A DNA stretch of 27,993 bases, from the NCBI GenBank assembly GCA_003427395.1, contig BFEA01000056.1, positions 4,046,113 through 4,074,105 of the forward strand. Direction: 5' to 3'. The position numbers and the translations under genes are program-made. The notes beneath the pieces were generated by a model. It saw nothing but the letters and a program-made list of their open reading frames with translations. It did no database searches and was not told the DNA's origin. This DNA comes from Chara braunii (lineage: Eukaryota; Streptophyta; Charophyceae; Charales; Characeae). This document shows, in pieces, positions 1 to 9,472 of this stretch; position 1 is the stretch's first letter; every line of letters starts with the position of its first letter.

Positions 1-1096
1 AACCCTTCTGATTTTATCGTTTCGGAGTAGTCCGACCCCCACGGGACTTCGCGACGACAGTTCGACTCCGAGAAAAACCTCGGCCAAGAAACGAGTGCCT
101 CCCGTTCCGTCTGGGAGACTAAACCCTTACGGCCAAAAATCTTCGGCCACGCCCCTCCTAGAACTCTGATCGGCGACCCCGTACGGGAAGCCGCGAGGGG
201 GCGTGAGGTTGCGTATCACACGCTGTTTTCCGTTCGGAGTGTTTAATTTGCGGAAGGGGGCCCCAGAAAGATAGCGAGATGGGGTGTGCCAAGGATTTTT
301 GGAAAATTAAGTGTGGGGACATGGACTGAACCGAAGTCCCCCGTACTGGTCCAACTTGGTAAGAGGGGAGGGTCCGTCACTATGCGGATGTCAAGGGAGA
401 GAAAGGCGCGCGCAGGACGTTCGGTGCGGGGAAATTCAGTCCAAGAAGTATCGTTGAACTTCCCAGCGGGCCGTTGCCCTTCGCTTCGCGTGAAAGGGGG
501 CGGGTACACATTTGGTATCTCGTTTTCGGATCAAGTCCCGACGCCACTCATTGCACAACTTAGAGTCTGACGTGGAGGGTCACAACCACGTAGCTTGTTC
601 CTTGTATTCGTCCTCACTCCGTACACGGTAGTGAAAGCCTTTTGATTAGTAACGCTCGAGGCGACAACAGTCGCTGCACAGAGTGTTAGGCCAATGGGGC
701 GCCACTGCCGTCCACAAAATGACAATCAATTCGTTGAATGGTAGTAGCAGTGAATAAGGCGAAAAATGCGTATCAATGATGACAAAGCCCGCTCCGACAA
801 ATCGTGAGCATCGAGTTTCGGGAGGGAAATAATATCGGCTGCCGATCTTGACGATGGGTTCTCGTATGTCCCACTCGCATACATGTGTCCTTTACTCGTT
901 ATACGGGAAGGGACGTGGCAGGAGTACGGAGGCCGGCGAGTGAGGCCTTCAGTCCACATGGCAATCCACTCAATCGCAAGAGTCGGTATCAGTCATTCAT
1001 CTTTAATCCCCCGTCTATCGATCGGGCTTTTCCGCTTATCGCCTTTATTTATCCGAAACATGCGAAGCAGAGTGGGAGCATTCCGTCGTTTCTCAG

Positions 1097-1100
<4 letters not shown>
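1..1100. other. Non-coding stretch, no gene recognised
   Basis: Short open frames occur on both strands but overlap one another, contain no motif I recognise and show no consistent protein-like composition. No tRNA, rRNA or terminal-repeat signature is visible. It may be old transposon or intergenic sequence. Confidence 0.5.

Positions 1101-1187
<87 letters not shown>
1101..1187. repeat. (AG)n microsatellite
   Basis: A perfect run of AG dinucleotides covers 1101-1180 (about 40 copies), followed by a slightly imperfect AAAGAGA tail. Overlapping open frames in this stretch (poly Arg-Glu on plus, poly Ser-Leu on minus) are products of the repeat and not evidence of genes. Confidence 0.97.
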
Positions 1188-2065
1188 TCGTTTGCAATGG
1201 TGTATGGTTTCGCCAAGAAATTCTCATATAGAAATCGTGGGGACAGTACGCACATCAGGTGCGACACGGTCGGTGATCCTCGCATGCAGGTCGCACGTGT
1301 CGCCCTTCTTCTCTCTGAGAAGACAGATCGCTTGTCAGGTTGTGCGCAAGGCATTTCGAATCACATTATCGACAGATCTAAACACTCTTGCATTCTCGAA
1401 CAAAATCCCAACAACATTGTCCTCGCCAACAATTCAATCATTCTCATACATCCTATTGCAACAACTCTTCAGCCTAATCAAAGACCAGTCCATCAACGAC
1501 AATCTTCATTCGTGGTGACTCATCGCGGAAGGTGTGAAAATGGTTACCATGCATTACTCGGTTTTTCGCATGCTCTGCACCCCTGCCCCGTCATCCCTTG
1601 GCTAATCAAAACGTCGGCCCGTTAGGCAACCATTCCATGACAAACATACATAGTCATAGGGTAAGTAGGGAGAAGAAGTGCGATATGGGTACAATACATG
1701 ACAATTACACAAAAACCCAGAGAAAAAAAAAATTATCGGCTTAACTGCGATGAAGTTACACTCATACCAAAGAATAGACTCGAAACAAGGAGGCGCATCC
1801 GCCGTAAAGATCCGTCATGGCCCCGGGCCACTCATCCACTCAACTCTGTTCACTATCCTCATACATGCACCGACGATCCCGGCCGTCGCGTGCCACCTTC
1901 CACCATTGCGATCGTCACCCCGCCGACTTAGTTTTTGTGCGGGCTTGCCCCGATCCCACAGTCCGTCGTGGTGATCAGGCTCACAGCCAGCCAGTCTATA
2001 GTCAGCCCGTCGGGACTTTTCGACTCGCACCACACGTACATCATCTAGCCACTGCTTCTTGGAAG
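1188..2065. other. Non-coding stretch with one short dispersed repeat
   Basis: No gene is recognised. The only notable item is a 24 bp segment at 1571-1594 (TGCTCTGCACCCCTGCCCC then GTCAT) that recurs with one mismatch at 3280-3303. On the minus strand both copies read a similar GQGCRA-x-E peptide, so this may be a scrap of the coding sequence found near 3.2-3.3 kb. Confidence 0.4.
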
Positions 2066-2379
2066 ATGGCTGACGAATTGAGAGAGAGTTTTGTGGATGC
2101 GCCGACGGAATTTATAGTTGCGAGAAGGGAGAGAGATGCGGGGAAAGATGAAGAGTAGGGTAGACGAGGGTAAGGGAGGGCTTGAGGGTAATCGCCCGTT
2201 GAAAGCCATGTTGATCCCTCACAATCCGATCTTAGCAAATCCGAATCGTCACGCAGTAGGAATCTCCTCTTACACTGCGCTTCTCCTTGGCTAGATGGGA
2301 AGAGAGGATTGACCGGGTTTTCGAGCGGGAAGAAGAAGAGTGCGAAGGATGGCGCGAAACGGATCCAAGATTCAGATGA
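2066..2379 (+). pseudogene. Decayed gag-like coding remnant
   Basis: Three adjoining stretches read as plausible protein in successive frames. The first, from the ATG at 2066, starts MADELRESFVDAPTEF and ends at a stop at 2156-2158. The second reads GLEGNRPLKAMLIPHNP and runs into a proline/glycine-rich segment. The third reads ARWEERIDRVFEREEEECE and ends near 2379. The charged, helical composition and the way each frame takes over where the previous one fails suggest one ancestral ORF with two indels and stops. The charge pattern resembles retrotransposon gag or another structural protein, but no zinc knuckle is visible, so the gag label is a guess. It lies head-to-head with the minus-strand gypsy element and is probably a separate fragment. 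Confidence 0.4.
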
Positions 2380-3150
2380 TCAAGAATTCAAAGAGAAAAA
2401 AGGCACGTGCGGGGAAGGAGAGAGAAAAACAGTTACAGGGGGAGGGGGCGAGAAAGCATGTGCATGCGAGGGAAGGTGATGAGAGGAGCGCGAGAAGGAA
2501 GGAGGAGGAAACTCATTTGCATGGTGTCGAACAACAAAAGAAAAATGGGCACCGAAACAGTTACAGTTTTTCCCAGCCCGACGCAATTCAAAAATTGAAA
2601 TCACCATATCCGCGCGAAAAGTAGACGCGGGAAAAGAAAGAAAGTCCTATGCCCGTCCCTATTCCTACAAAAGTCCGAGAGTTTTTCATGTCGAGGCCAA
2701 GAACATTTGCGCGTGAAAGGACACGCCACGTTCCGTTAATTCCGGAATTCCTAACTGTCGAGCCAAATTCTGAGCGCGCTAAGGCGCGCATAATTCCCAT
2801 GCATTTCCAAATTTAAAAAAATGACGGAATTTCAAGAACTATTAGTGTTGACAAACATACAGATTTCGACGAGGTACCTTTAATCGAACAAAAACAGAGG
2901 GGGGTTCTCGGGGGTCGATCAAGACACATCTAGATGCAGAGAAAACACGGGAAGGGAAGGGGTCCGAAAGATGGCGCAGGTCCGAAAACTGGTTCGTCAC
3001 ATATGTGACGCACAGGGGGTTCCAAACTTATGCGATCTCCTCATTGCATGCCATAGCGGAGGAGGAGGGAGGGGGAAGAGAGGATGAATGAGGAACCAAG
3101 CGTATCAAGAGAGAAAGTGTCCGCATCAGCACAGAGAGTTGAGCCAGAGT
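2380..3150. other. Purine-rich non-coding stretch
   Basis: The plus strand is purine-rich around 2400-2540 and 3060-3110. Short overlapping ORFs have low-complexity Arg/Glu/Lys content. I cannot define a long terminal repeat for the neighbouring gypsy element here, because no second copy is present to compare. Confidence 0.4.
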
Positions 3151-3800
3151 TCATGTTGACGCCAACGTCAATTGCAATATCTTCGCGAGTCTGCTGGCTC
3201 GAGCTGCTGGAATCCCCTTGCCTTCTCGGTCGCCGGAGATTGTCCATGTGACGCCATCATCGTCCGCTGATTCTTCGTGTGCTCTGCACCCCTGCCCCAT
3301 CATTGGAAGTCCGCCCCCCGGTAGTCGACAAGGAGAGGGTGGTGGAGAGGTCGGGGCCACTCAGATGGGAGCGGAGGGAAGTAATCCGCCGCTTCATCGC
3401 CGAGATCGACGAAGTGTACGATCCGGTGTGCGCGGGGGAAGCGATGATTGGGTCGGGACAAGGATAGTAGGTAGTCGGGATATAAGGAGGGGATGGTGCG
3501 GAGGACATTATCTCTTAGGGACTCATAGTCCTCCACAACGGGAAAGGTGCCGGAGACGATACAGTACAACTCTATATGGTTGAAATGTACCCAGGCGACG
3601 CTAAAGAGGAGAACGTTGAGGTGAAAAGAGGGGGAGCGATGGGGAAAGACCGTACACAAGAGTCGCGCGGTGAAATGATGACAGAAGGCGCAACTGGCAA
3701 AGATGTGATAGTCCAAGGAATTCAAGGTGGGGGAGGGCACGGAAGGAGAGGTAATCAAGGGGGCGGCGGAAGACGGGACGAGGACGGTACGTCCGGGCAA
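3151..3800 (-). pseudogene. Post-integrase coding remnant, distal part (unknown)
   Basis: A 166-residue open frame (3800-3300) becomes protein-like in its second half, reading VSGTFPVVEDYESLRDNVL and then PLPSEWPRPLHHPLL. After the stop at 3300, an overlapping frame (3360-3151) continues with GQGCRAHEESADDDG. I do not recognise the domain. It lies downstream of the integrase in the same orientation and appears to be the far end of the extra coding region of the gypsy element. A host-gene fragment is the alternative. Confidence 0.4.
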
Positions 3801-4558
3801 GGAGGAGGACGGGGAGGAAGCGCGGAGGGGGTGGATGCGGAGGGAGATGGTGAGCGAGAGCGGCGGCGGCGGCGGGAGTTTGTTGCGCCATCGTGTCGAC
3901 TGGCGGCGTCCGATGGAACAGCAGGATTCAACACGGATCCTCCCCGGATGGCAGGCAATGCTCGTGCTGGAGGAGCCTCCCGGGGCTCAGGTGCTGCTAC
4001 CTCTTCTTCTTCCTTTGACGTCGACCGTGCTTCTGACTCCTCTTCCTGTGATAGCCCGGTGATGGCTATGCGACCTGGGTCGTCGTCCGATGGCAGCTCC
4101 CCGTTCTCCCGATGGGCCTTGCAAAACTCGTCGAAGTCGGACTCGGAGTTATCAGGCGCAAGTTCGTCTAGGTCCAAGTAGCACCAAACTGTAGGATCAT
4201 GATCACTTAGATACTGCCCGTAATCGTCCGTGCAATTCGCTCCGATTACGGTTGGCGTCAACTTCCTTTCCGGGGTCACAGGTCCAGCCTGGCTTGGATC
4301 GCTTGGATTGTAGGAGATGATGTCCGTCGGGAGGTCGTCGACGAGCTGAGACAAGAACGTGAGAAGCTCGTAGGCGATGGTTGCTCGATCGCTCTTAGCG
4401 ACTTCTCCGCACATAAGTCCTACGAATGTGTCGTCGGTGGCCGTCTCTTTCGGCCACAGCTGCACCAGTACCAGCGATATGTCGTGGTTGTGCTCCAACT
4501 CTCGGTTGCTATAATATCGCGACCAGTGGCACTTCACCATGAGCATGCATGCACACAC
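3755..4558 (-). pseudogene. Post-integrase ORF, middle part: structured domain plus acidic and Arg/Ser/Pro-rich tail
   Basis: This 267-residue frame has three parts. Residues about 10-95 look like a folded domain (LVLVQLWPKETATDDTF, AYELLTFLSQLVDDLP). Residues about 110-190 are acidic (DLDELAPDNSESDFDEF, EEESEARSTSKEEEE). Residues about 225-267 are Arg/Ser then Pro-rich. The annotated Met is probably not the true start, because protein-like sequence continues upstream in another frame (4640-4550, EIRPASTDPFTPAYIRKW), implying a frameshift near 4560. No transmembrane segment or signal peptide is seen, so an envelope protein is unlikely. Function unknown. Confidence 0.5.
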
Positions 4559-4708
4559 TCACCGTCGCGAATTTGGTCCACTTGCGGATGTAGGCTGGAG
4601 TGAATGGATCGGTCGAGGCAGGACGAATTTCCAGATTAAGAAGGGGGTTGGCCCAAGACGGCCAGATGGTCGGAAAGTCGGAGGGGAGAGAGAAGGTGGA
4701 AAAACGAT

Positions 4709-5194
4709 TCATCGGCGCTCGGGGTAGGGATGGAGATGGGGAAGCGGGTGAGCGGGGTGATCAGTGGCGCTAGTCCGAAGGGAGAAGGTATCAATACAAT
4801 CAGTCCCCACTTCTTGTCGCCTTGGCTGGGTCAGTCGCTGCCGCCAATCTGCCGCCAACTCCTGCCCCCACTCGTAAAGACTGGTCACTATTGCATCACG
4901 CCGCTGGAAGCCGATGGTACACAGATTGTCACTGAAAGCCACGATTACCGTCATGTCGCTCTGAGTAGGTAGTGAGAAGCGATGAAATCCCGACACCTCT
5001 GCCAAGATGACTGCTGAGCCTCGATCGTTCGATATAGTTATCTCAACGTCGGCGCACCAAGCCCCGTGGCTGAAGAGCTGCGCAAATCGGCGAAGGTCGG
5101 GACTGAGACGGGGGTGCGCGACTTGGCGAAATTGCAACAAAGTTCGAGGTTGAAGAAGTTGGGGTGGAAGAGCCGGCTCAATGACAAAACTCAT
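4709..5194 (-). pseudogene. Post-integrase ORF, proximal part (unknown domain)
   Basis: 161 residues, overlapping the end of the integrase frame by 17 bp in a different frame, so it is either a separate ORF or a continuation past a frameshift. The middle (residues about 45-110) is convincingly protein-like: GAWCADVEITISNDRGS, then ILAEVSGFHRF, DMTVIVAFSDNLCTIGF and YEWGQELAADWRQRL, suggesting a mixed alpha/beta domain. I do not recognise the family. It is followed by further coding scraps to about 3150, so the element seems to have carried roughly 2 kb of coding sequence after integrase, where chromodomains, env or additional ORFs sit in other LTR elements. Confidence 0.5.
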
Positions 5195-7164
5195 GGCGAA
5201 GGTGAGGGGGAGGTAGAATCAGACGAAGGAAAGGAAGCAAGTTCCTCGTCTGCGCTGGAGGAAGAAGAAGGAGATGGATTGGGGGTTTCAGAAGGAGGGA
5301 GGGGGCGAAGGTAGGAGGTGTGGCGGACAATGGGAAGGGAGCTATGGCTGGCGCTGGCCTTGGCGCAATGCGCACCGTGATGGCTTCGTTAGGGCCGAGT
5401 TCGACGACGCGAAAGCAGCCAGAGAATTTGGGAGCGAGTTTACAGTCGCGTGCACATTTGCGTACCTGCACTAGATCCCCTAACTTATATTGGTATTGTG
5501 GGCCTGCATTCCCATTCCGGGCCTCGTAGCTATGGACCTGTCTTCCGTGGGCCAGTTCGGTCATTTTTTGTCTTTTCCGGGCTAGCTTAGGAATGACTCT
5601 TTCCATCAAATCCGCATACCGCTTCGTTTTGGCCTTAAGGGCCGCACGCATGTCCCTGCCCCCTTTTTCGGCAATTTCGGTGATACCCCGATTATCGACA
5701 CATGGAAGGCTATTGGTTCGAAGCTGGAAGGGGGTGAACCCCGTGGATTCATGAGGGGTCGCTCGATGGATCCCGACGATCAGATACACAATCTCGGGCC
5801 AAGGACGCGCGTCACGAGCCGCTAAGTTCCTACGGAGGGCGGTCTTAATCATGCGATTCGCATTCTCAGCCAACCCGTTCGACTGGGAAATATGGGGAGC
5901 GGTGTGTTGGAGAGTAACGCCACAGTGCATTAGTAGTTCCTCTATCTCAACCTTGAATTCGGATCCATTATCGGTTAGAATCTCAACTGTACCTAGATGG
6001 GTATTGAGGAATCGATCGATGTATATGGCTATTTCTGAGGCCTTACGGGTCTTACATGGGTAAACTTCGATATATTTTGAGAAATGGTCGATTAATACCA
6101 AGAGGATGGAATACTCGCAGCGACTGGGGCCAGTTGGTACGTCAATATCTGTCGTATCCATTCTGACCCGCTTAAAAGGTAGTTCTACTTCTGTAAGGAC
6201 TATCGTATTCGGTTCACGAATGGGTGCATGGTTGGCCGCGCAGACTAGACAGTTAGCAACAGAAAATTCCCATGAGAAATGAAAGTTGAAAAAACATTCC
6301 ATAAAAAAAAAAATCCTTCATATTTATGAATTATCATTCCAATGTTTGTCCAATTCTAAAATTTTCAATTTAATTTGATAAGTTCCCGTCTAAATATGAG
6401 TCTTCCCTTCCAACTACATCTATTTGTTCAAGATGGAATGAAAGTCTAGACGAATTTATGAAATGTTTTAATTAGACTTTCATTCTATTACAACAAATAT
6501 CGTCTAATTTAGATTGGATTAACCTATTTATGACTGGAAATCCTTACATAGAATGACAGTCCAATTAAAATATTTCATGAACTCATCCAGACTTTCACTC
6601 CATCTTTAGCATGCAGTTCAAATAAGAAGGGATACCCCATTCTTGGAAGGAAAGTTTTCAAGTAAGACGGAAAATTTTAAAATTGGAATTACAGTTTTTA
6701 AGATGGAATGAAAATTTAAAATTTAGAATGTAATTTTACTCTAGAATGATTATTTAATTCTGGGAAATTTTTCTGTTGAGCAACCTCGTGCTTTACATCA
6801 TCCTGGATATTAGACCAGAACCATCGATTTTGATCAATAGTTGACGTATTGGGAAATGAGCGGCATGTTCTTCGTGTGCCGATCTAGTCCAGTCATATCT
6901 CTGGAAGGGATGGGGAACCGTCAACCATAATCCCGATCCGTCCGTTTTACGCTTCTCTAGATGTCCGTTCATCCATCGATAATCTCGGGACCTTTCAGTA
7001 GCCCGACGCCTGTCGTGCTTAGTGAGATGGTCCAACGGTTGGCCAACTAATTTAGCTAATAATATTTTATCCGTCCATACCTCCGCCTGTCGATACTTCT
7101 CGTCGTATTTAAGGTCGTCCGTTCGCGTAGCCTCGAATCGAACCTCTGTTGGTAGTTTGTTCAT
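5178..7164 (-). pseudogene. Ty3/gypsy integrase, split by a MITE
   Basis: The zinc-binding part is at 7164-6780, with the histidines in AHEEHAAHF (near 6870). The frame then slips by one base so that RWFWSNIQDDVKHEV is read in the next frame. The cysteine pair (CLVC, about 6250-6239) lies beyond the inserted MITE. The DDE core follows: first Asp near 6170 (RMDTTD), LVLIDHFSKYIEVYP near 6090, second Asp in ILTDNGSEF (about 5980-5955), Glu in NGLAENANRMIKTAL. A GPY/F-like tail (KLAPKFSGCFRVVEL, about 5440) follows, then proline-rich sequence of doubtful frame. In the family this enzyme inserts the cDNA into chromosomes. No chromodomain is seen. The Met at 6302 lies inside the MITE and is not a real start. 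Confidence 0.85.
6257..6778. mobile_element. Foldback MITE inserted in the integrase zinc-binding region
   Basis: An AT-rich block of about 520 bp interrupts the integrase exactly between the HH and CC parts of the zinc-binding motif. The ends match as inverted repeats: CAACAGAAAATTCCCA at the left and, reverse-complemented, CAACAGAAAAATTTCCCA at the right. Flanks show AGCAAC at 6255-6260 and again at 6779-6784; removing one copy plus the insert rejoins the integrase in frame (His-Glu-Val-Ala-Asn-Cys). Either the target duplication is 6 bp (element 6261-6778) or it is 2 bp AG with the terminal repeat starting CAAC (6257-6778); the better terminal match favours the second. Internally, 6434-6489 is an imperfect inverted repeat of 6547-6603, and further matches outward suggest nearly the whole element folds back. 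No coding capacity. Confidence 0.85.
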
Positions 7165-7167
7165 TCT

Positions 7168-7329
7168 ACACAGTGGGCATCTCCATTCCTTACTACTTGT
7201 TCTGTATCGAACACACGCGCCATGCGCACGATTGACACACGTGGCGCATTCTACCTAGTCAGTAAATCCATACTCAAAAGGATAACATTCTACCCCATAA
7301 ACTCGGGAAATACACGTGCAGAAATAACA
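7168..7329 (-). other. PHD finger (C4HC3) between RNase H and integrase
   Basis: In the same frame as the integrase zinc-binding region, the minus strand reads Cys-x2-Cys (CYFC), 23 residues, Cys-x2-Cys (VECATC), four residues, His, two residues, Cys (VNRAHGAC), eleven residues, then Cys-x2-Cys preceded by Trp (EWRCPLC). This is the C4-H-C3 spacing of a PHD finger, including the Trp two residues before the last cysteine pair. The position just before VECATC, where PHD fingers usually have Trp, is a TAG stop (7255-7257), one base from TGG. PHD fingers typically read histone H3 tails. Its placement upstream of integrase suggests a role in target choice, which is inference. The first loop is slightly longer than usual. 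Confidence 0.75.
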
Positions 7330-7462
7330 AAACTTGTCTGGGAGATTGGCGAGAAAGTCCGAATGAGCGAGGGGAGCAGAAGAGGTGGGAGAGACCGAGA
7401 CAGGGGGAGTTTCCATTGTTCCGAGAGAGGGAGGGAGAGAGAGGCAGGGTGCACGTGTCCAC

Positions 7463-8045
7463 TCAACCCTTCGTCAGGATCTCCACTTGTCCGTATTGAG
7501 GCTCGTTCTTTGGCTCTGGATCGCGCCAAAGGATCACTTCCTCACTCTTGGGTACCTTGTCGAGGTGGTGGAGTCGTGTCAGCCCGTCCGCGTTGTCGTG
7601 TTTCTCGTGTCTTCGATGATGAATGTCAAAGTCAATACTCTGCAACGTGGTGGCCCATCGTCCGATCATGCCCGAGTAATCCTTTGACTTCTTCAGTGCC
7701 AGAAGCGGTTCGTGATCGGTCACCAACGTAAACTTCCGACCATATAAGAATGCTCAGAAGTGACTGATCCCCCACAAGGCCGCGTAGCATTCCCCCGTCG
7801 GGGCAGAGTAGTTGCGTTTACAGGACGACATTGACTTGGACGCGTATTCCACCACATGTTTGGGGTCGTCTGGTCCCACCTGGGCCAAGATCACTGAGAC
7901 CGCTTCGGGCTGCCAATCGGGGATGAGGACAAAGGGTTTTTCCGGGTCTGGCCTTATGAGGACTGGAGCCGAAATCAGGGCCGCCTTGAGTTCTCGGAAA
8001 GCCCGATCGCATTGCGGAGTCCAAATTAACGACTGATATTTTTCA
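7463..8045 (-). pseudogene. Ty3/gypsy RNase H domain
   Basis: Read on the minus strand after the RT thumb: CDRAFRELKAALISAPVL, KPFVLIPDWQPEAVSVIL, VEYASKSMSSCKRNYS, then a TGA at 7754-7756, then in the same frame VTDHEPLLALKKSKDYSG and IDFDIHHRRHEKHDNADGL. These are the standard RT-connection and RNase H landmarks of gypsy elements; the final Asp in HDNADGL and the Asp in VTDHEPL are the expected catalytic positions. The domain strips RNA from RNA:DNA hybrids during replication. The frame differs from the RT frame; the switch falls at an A5 run near 8040. Downstream, past 7463, the frame changes again before the PHD finger. Confidence 0.88.
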
Positions 8046-9472
8046 GCAAATTCGTGAGTGGTCCCACGATCGCCGCAAACCCCTTGATGAACCTTCGATA
8101 GTACGATGCCAAACCCAAAAAGGCACACACTTGCGTTACGGACGTCGGTACTGGCGCGTCTTTCACGACTGTCACTTTCTGAGGCTCCGACTGCAATCCT
8201 TGGTCCGTAACCACGTGGCCGAGGAAGGAGATCTCTGTGAGGAAAAACTGACACTTCTCAACATCCACTTTGAATCTTGCGTCCTTCAGTTCGTGTAAGG
8301 TCCATTCAATGTGTTGCGCGTGCCCCTCATAGGAGCTTGAAAACACAAGGATATCATCCATATACACAATCACACAGTAATTGATTATGCTCTGCGCTTT
8401 CGCGTTTTTCGCACGAAGTTCTTGAAGGTCATGTTCATCGCGCGTTGAAACGTGGTTGGGGCGTTGCAAATCCCCATCGGACATCGAACCCATTGCCAAG
8501 TCCCTTCGAAAAGAATGAACGTCATTTTCGGGCGGTCTTCTTTTTGAACAAGGAGATTGTGGAATCCATGACGAATATCAAATTTACTGAAAAATCGGGC
8601 ACTACCGATAGCATCCAGCAACTCATCGATCCGGGGGAGGGGATACACATCCTTAATCGTGATATCATTCGGTTTTCGATAATCGATGCATATGGGAATT
8701 CCTCCTGTCTTTTTCGGTACAATCAGTACTAGAAACGACCACGGTCCGATAGCGGGTTCGATCCATCCATTAGCTTCAAACTCCTTGATCCTCTTAAACG
8801 CGGCCGCTCTTTGCACCGGCGAATACCGATAGGGAGCGCAGCTAATCAGTGGATGATCCCCATTGAGGATCGCATGCTCAATCACATTAGATAATCCAAT
8901 ATCGTTGTCATGCACACTCATCACCTCTGCATACCCATACAAAACATCAATCAAGGATCTTTGGATTTCTCGGGGGACATGACTGGGTATTGCAATCACA
9001 AAGTTATCAGGGATGTTTAGGGGCATCTCGATCCAATCCATCCTTTGTGATCGCCTATCGTGCACGCAAGAGAACATGGAACTACTAGTTCGGACCGAGA
9101 AGACGGTGACGATCATCTGTGATCCGGTCGGGCTGATCATCTCAGTCTCTTTAATTTCGGTGTCGGTTTCAGAGTCGGCAGTGTTCTTTGCTATTTTCAA
9201 CCCTGTTAACCCGGTCATTTCCTGCATGAAATCTGGAACATCATTTATCGGAGCCTCTGCTTCTTGTTTGATCAAAGCGATCATGGCTCCTTGCGTGAGT
9301 AATGATCTAGGCGGAGAGACAAAAAGATCCAGGTACTGATTCATCTGCTGATACCTAGCCCAAAGTGAAAGTGTGCCCTCGTATAACGTGCGAAGGGGTT
9401 CCAAAAAATCAGCCATATCTGAAATTTGCAAGATCGGTTCTTCTAGGAATGTCGTGGGGGGGATTCGTCTTT
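8040..9472 (-). pseudogene. Ty3/gypsy reverse transcriptase and upstream linker
   Basis: Upstream linker sequence (from about 9420; LEPLRTLYEGTLSLWARYQ) leads into the RT fingers (IVPKKTGGIPICIDYRK), palm (ARFFSKFDIRHGFHNLLVQ), CPMGICNAPTTFQRAMN, and the catalytic YMDD (8351-8362, VIVYMDDILVFSS), followed by EKCQFFLTEISFLGHVV and the thumb/connection (FLGLASYYRRFIKGFA). The first catalytic Asp is in KFDIR; YMDD supplies the other two, so the active-site residues remain. A frameshift near 8400 separates the palm from YMDD. The linker frame is continuous with a DUF7869-like transposase upstream, which gives an artefactual 549-residue chimeric ORF (10034-8385). No protease motif is visible, so part of pol is missing. 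Confidence 0.88.

Larger units (their letters stand above)
3151..9472 (-). mobile_element. 5'-truncated, degenerate Ty3/gypsy-type LTR retrotransposon
   Basis: Read on the minus strand, the order is reverse transcriptase, RNase H, PHD finger, integrase zinc-binding and catalytic core, GPY/F-like tail, then about 2 kb of additional coding sequence. RT and RNase H before integrase is the Ty3/gypsy order. No gag zinc knuckle, protease DTG/DSG motif, primer-binding site or LTR pair is visible. The right edge abuts the DUF7869-like transposase near 9472, where the reading frame passes from transposase into gypsy sequence without an LTR, so the element is 5'-truncated. The left edge is undefined; 3151 is simply where readable coding ends. 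Disablements include frameshifts near 8400, 8040, 7465 and 6820, stops at 7754-7756 and 7255-7257, and a MITE insertion. The copy is dead. Confidence 0.85.

Noticed and set aside
883-1625. Two overlapping plus-strand ORFs (211 and 246 residues)
   Set aside because: They exist because the AG microsatellite is open in every frame (Arg-Glu repeats); flanking peptide shows no domain and the frames compete with each other.
3576-4181. Plus-strand 201-residue Gly/Arg-rich ORF
   Set aside because: It is the mirror of the minus-strand Arg/Ser/Pro-rich and acidic coding, which reads much more like protein.
4509-4560. A 54 bp intron starting GTGAGT in the post-integrase coding
   Set aside because: Too short for a typical plant or algal intron, and removal does not join the two coding frames.
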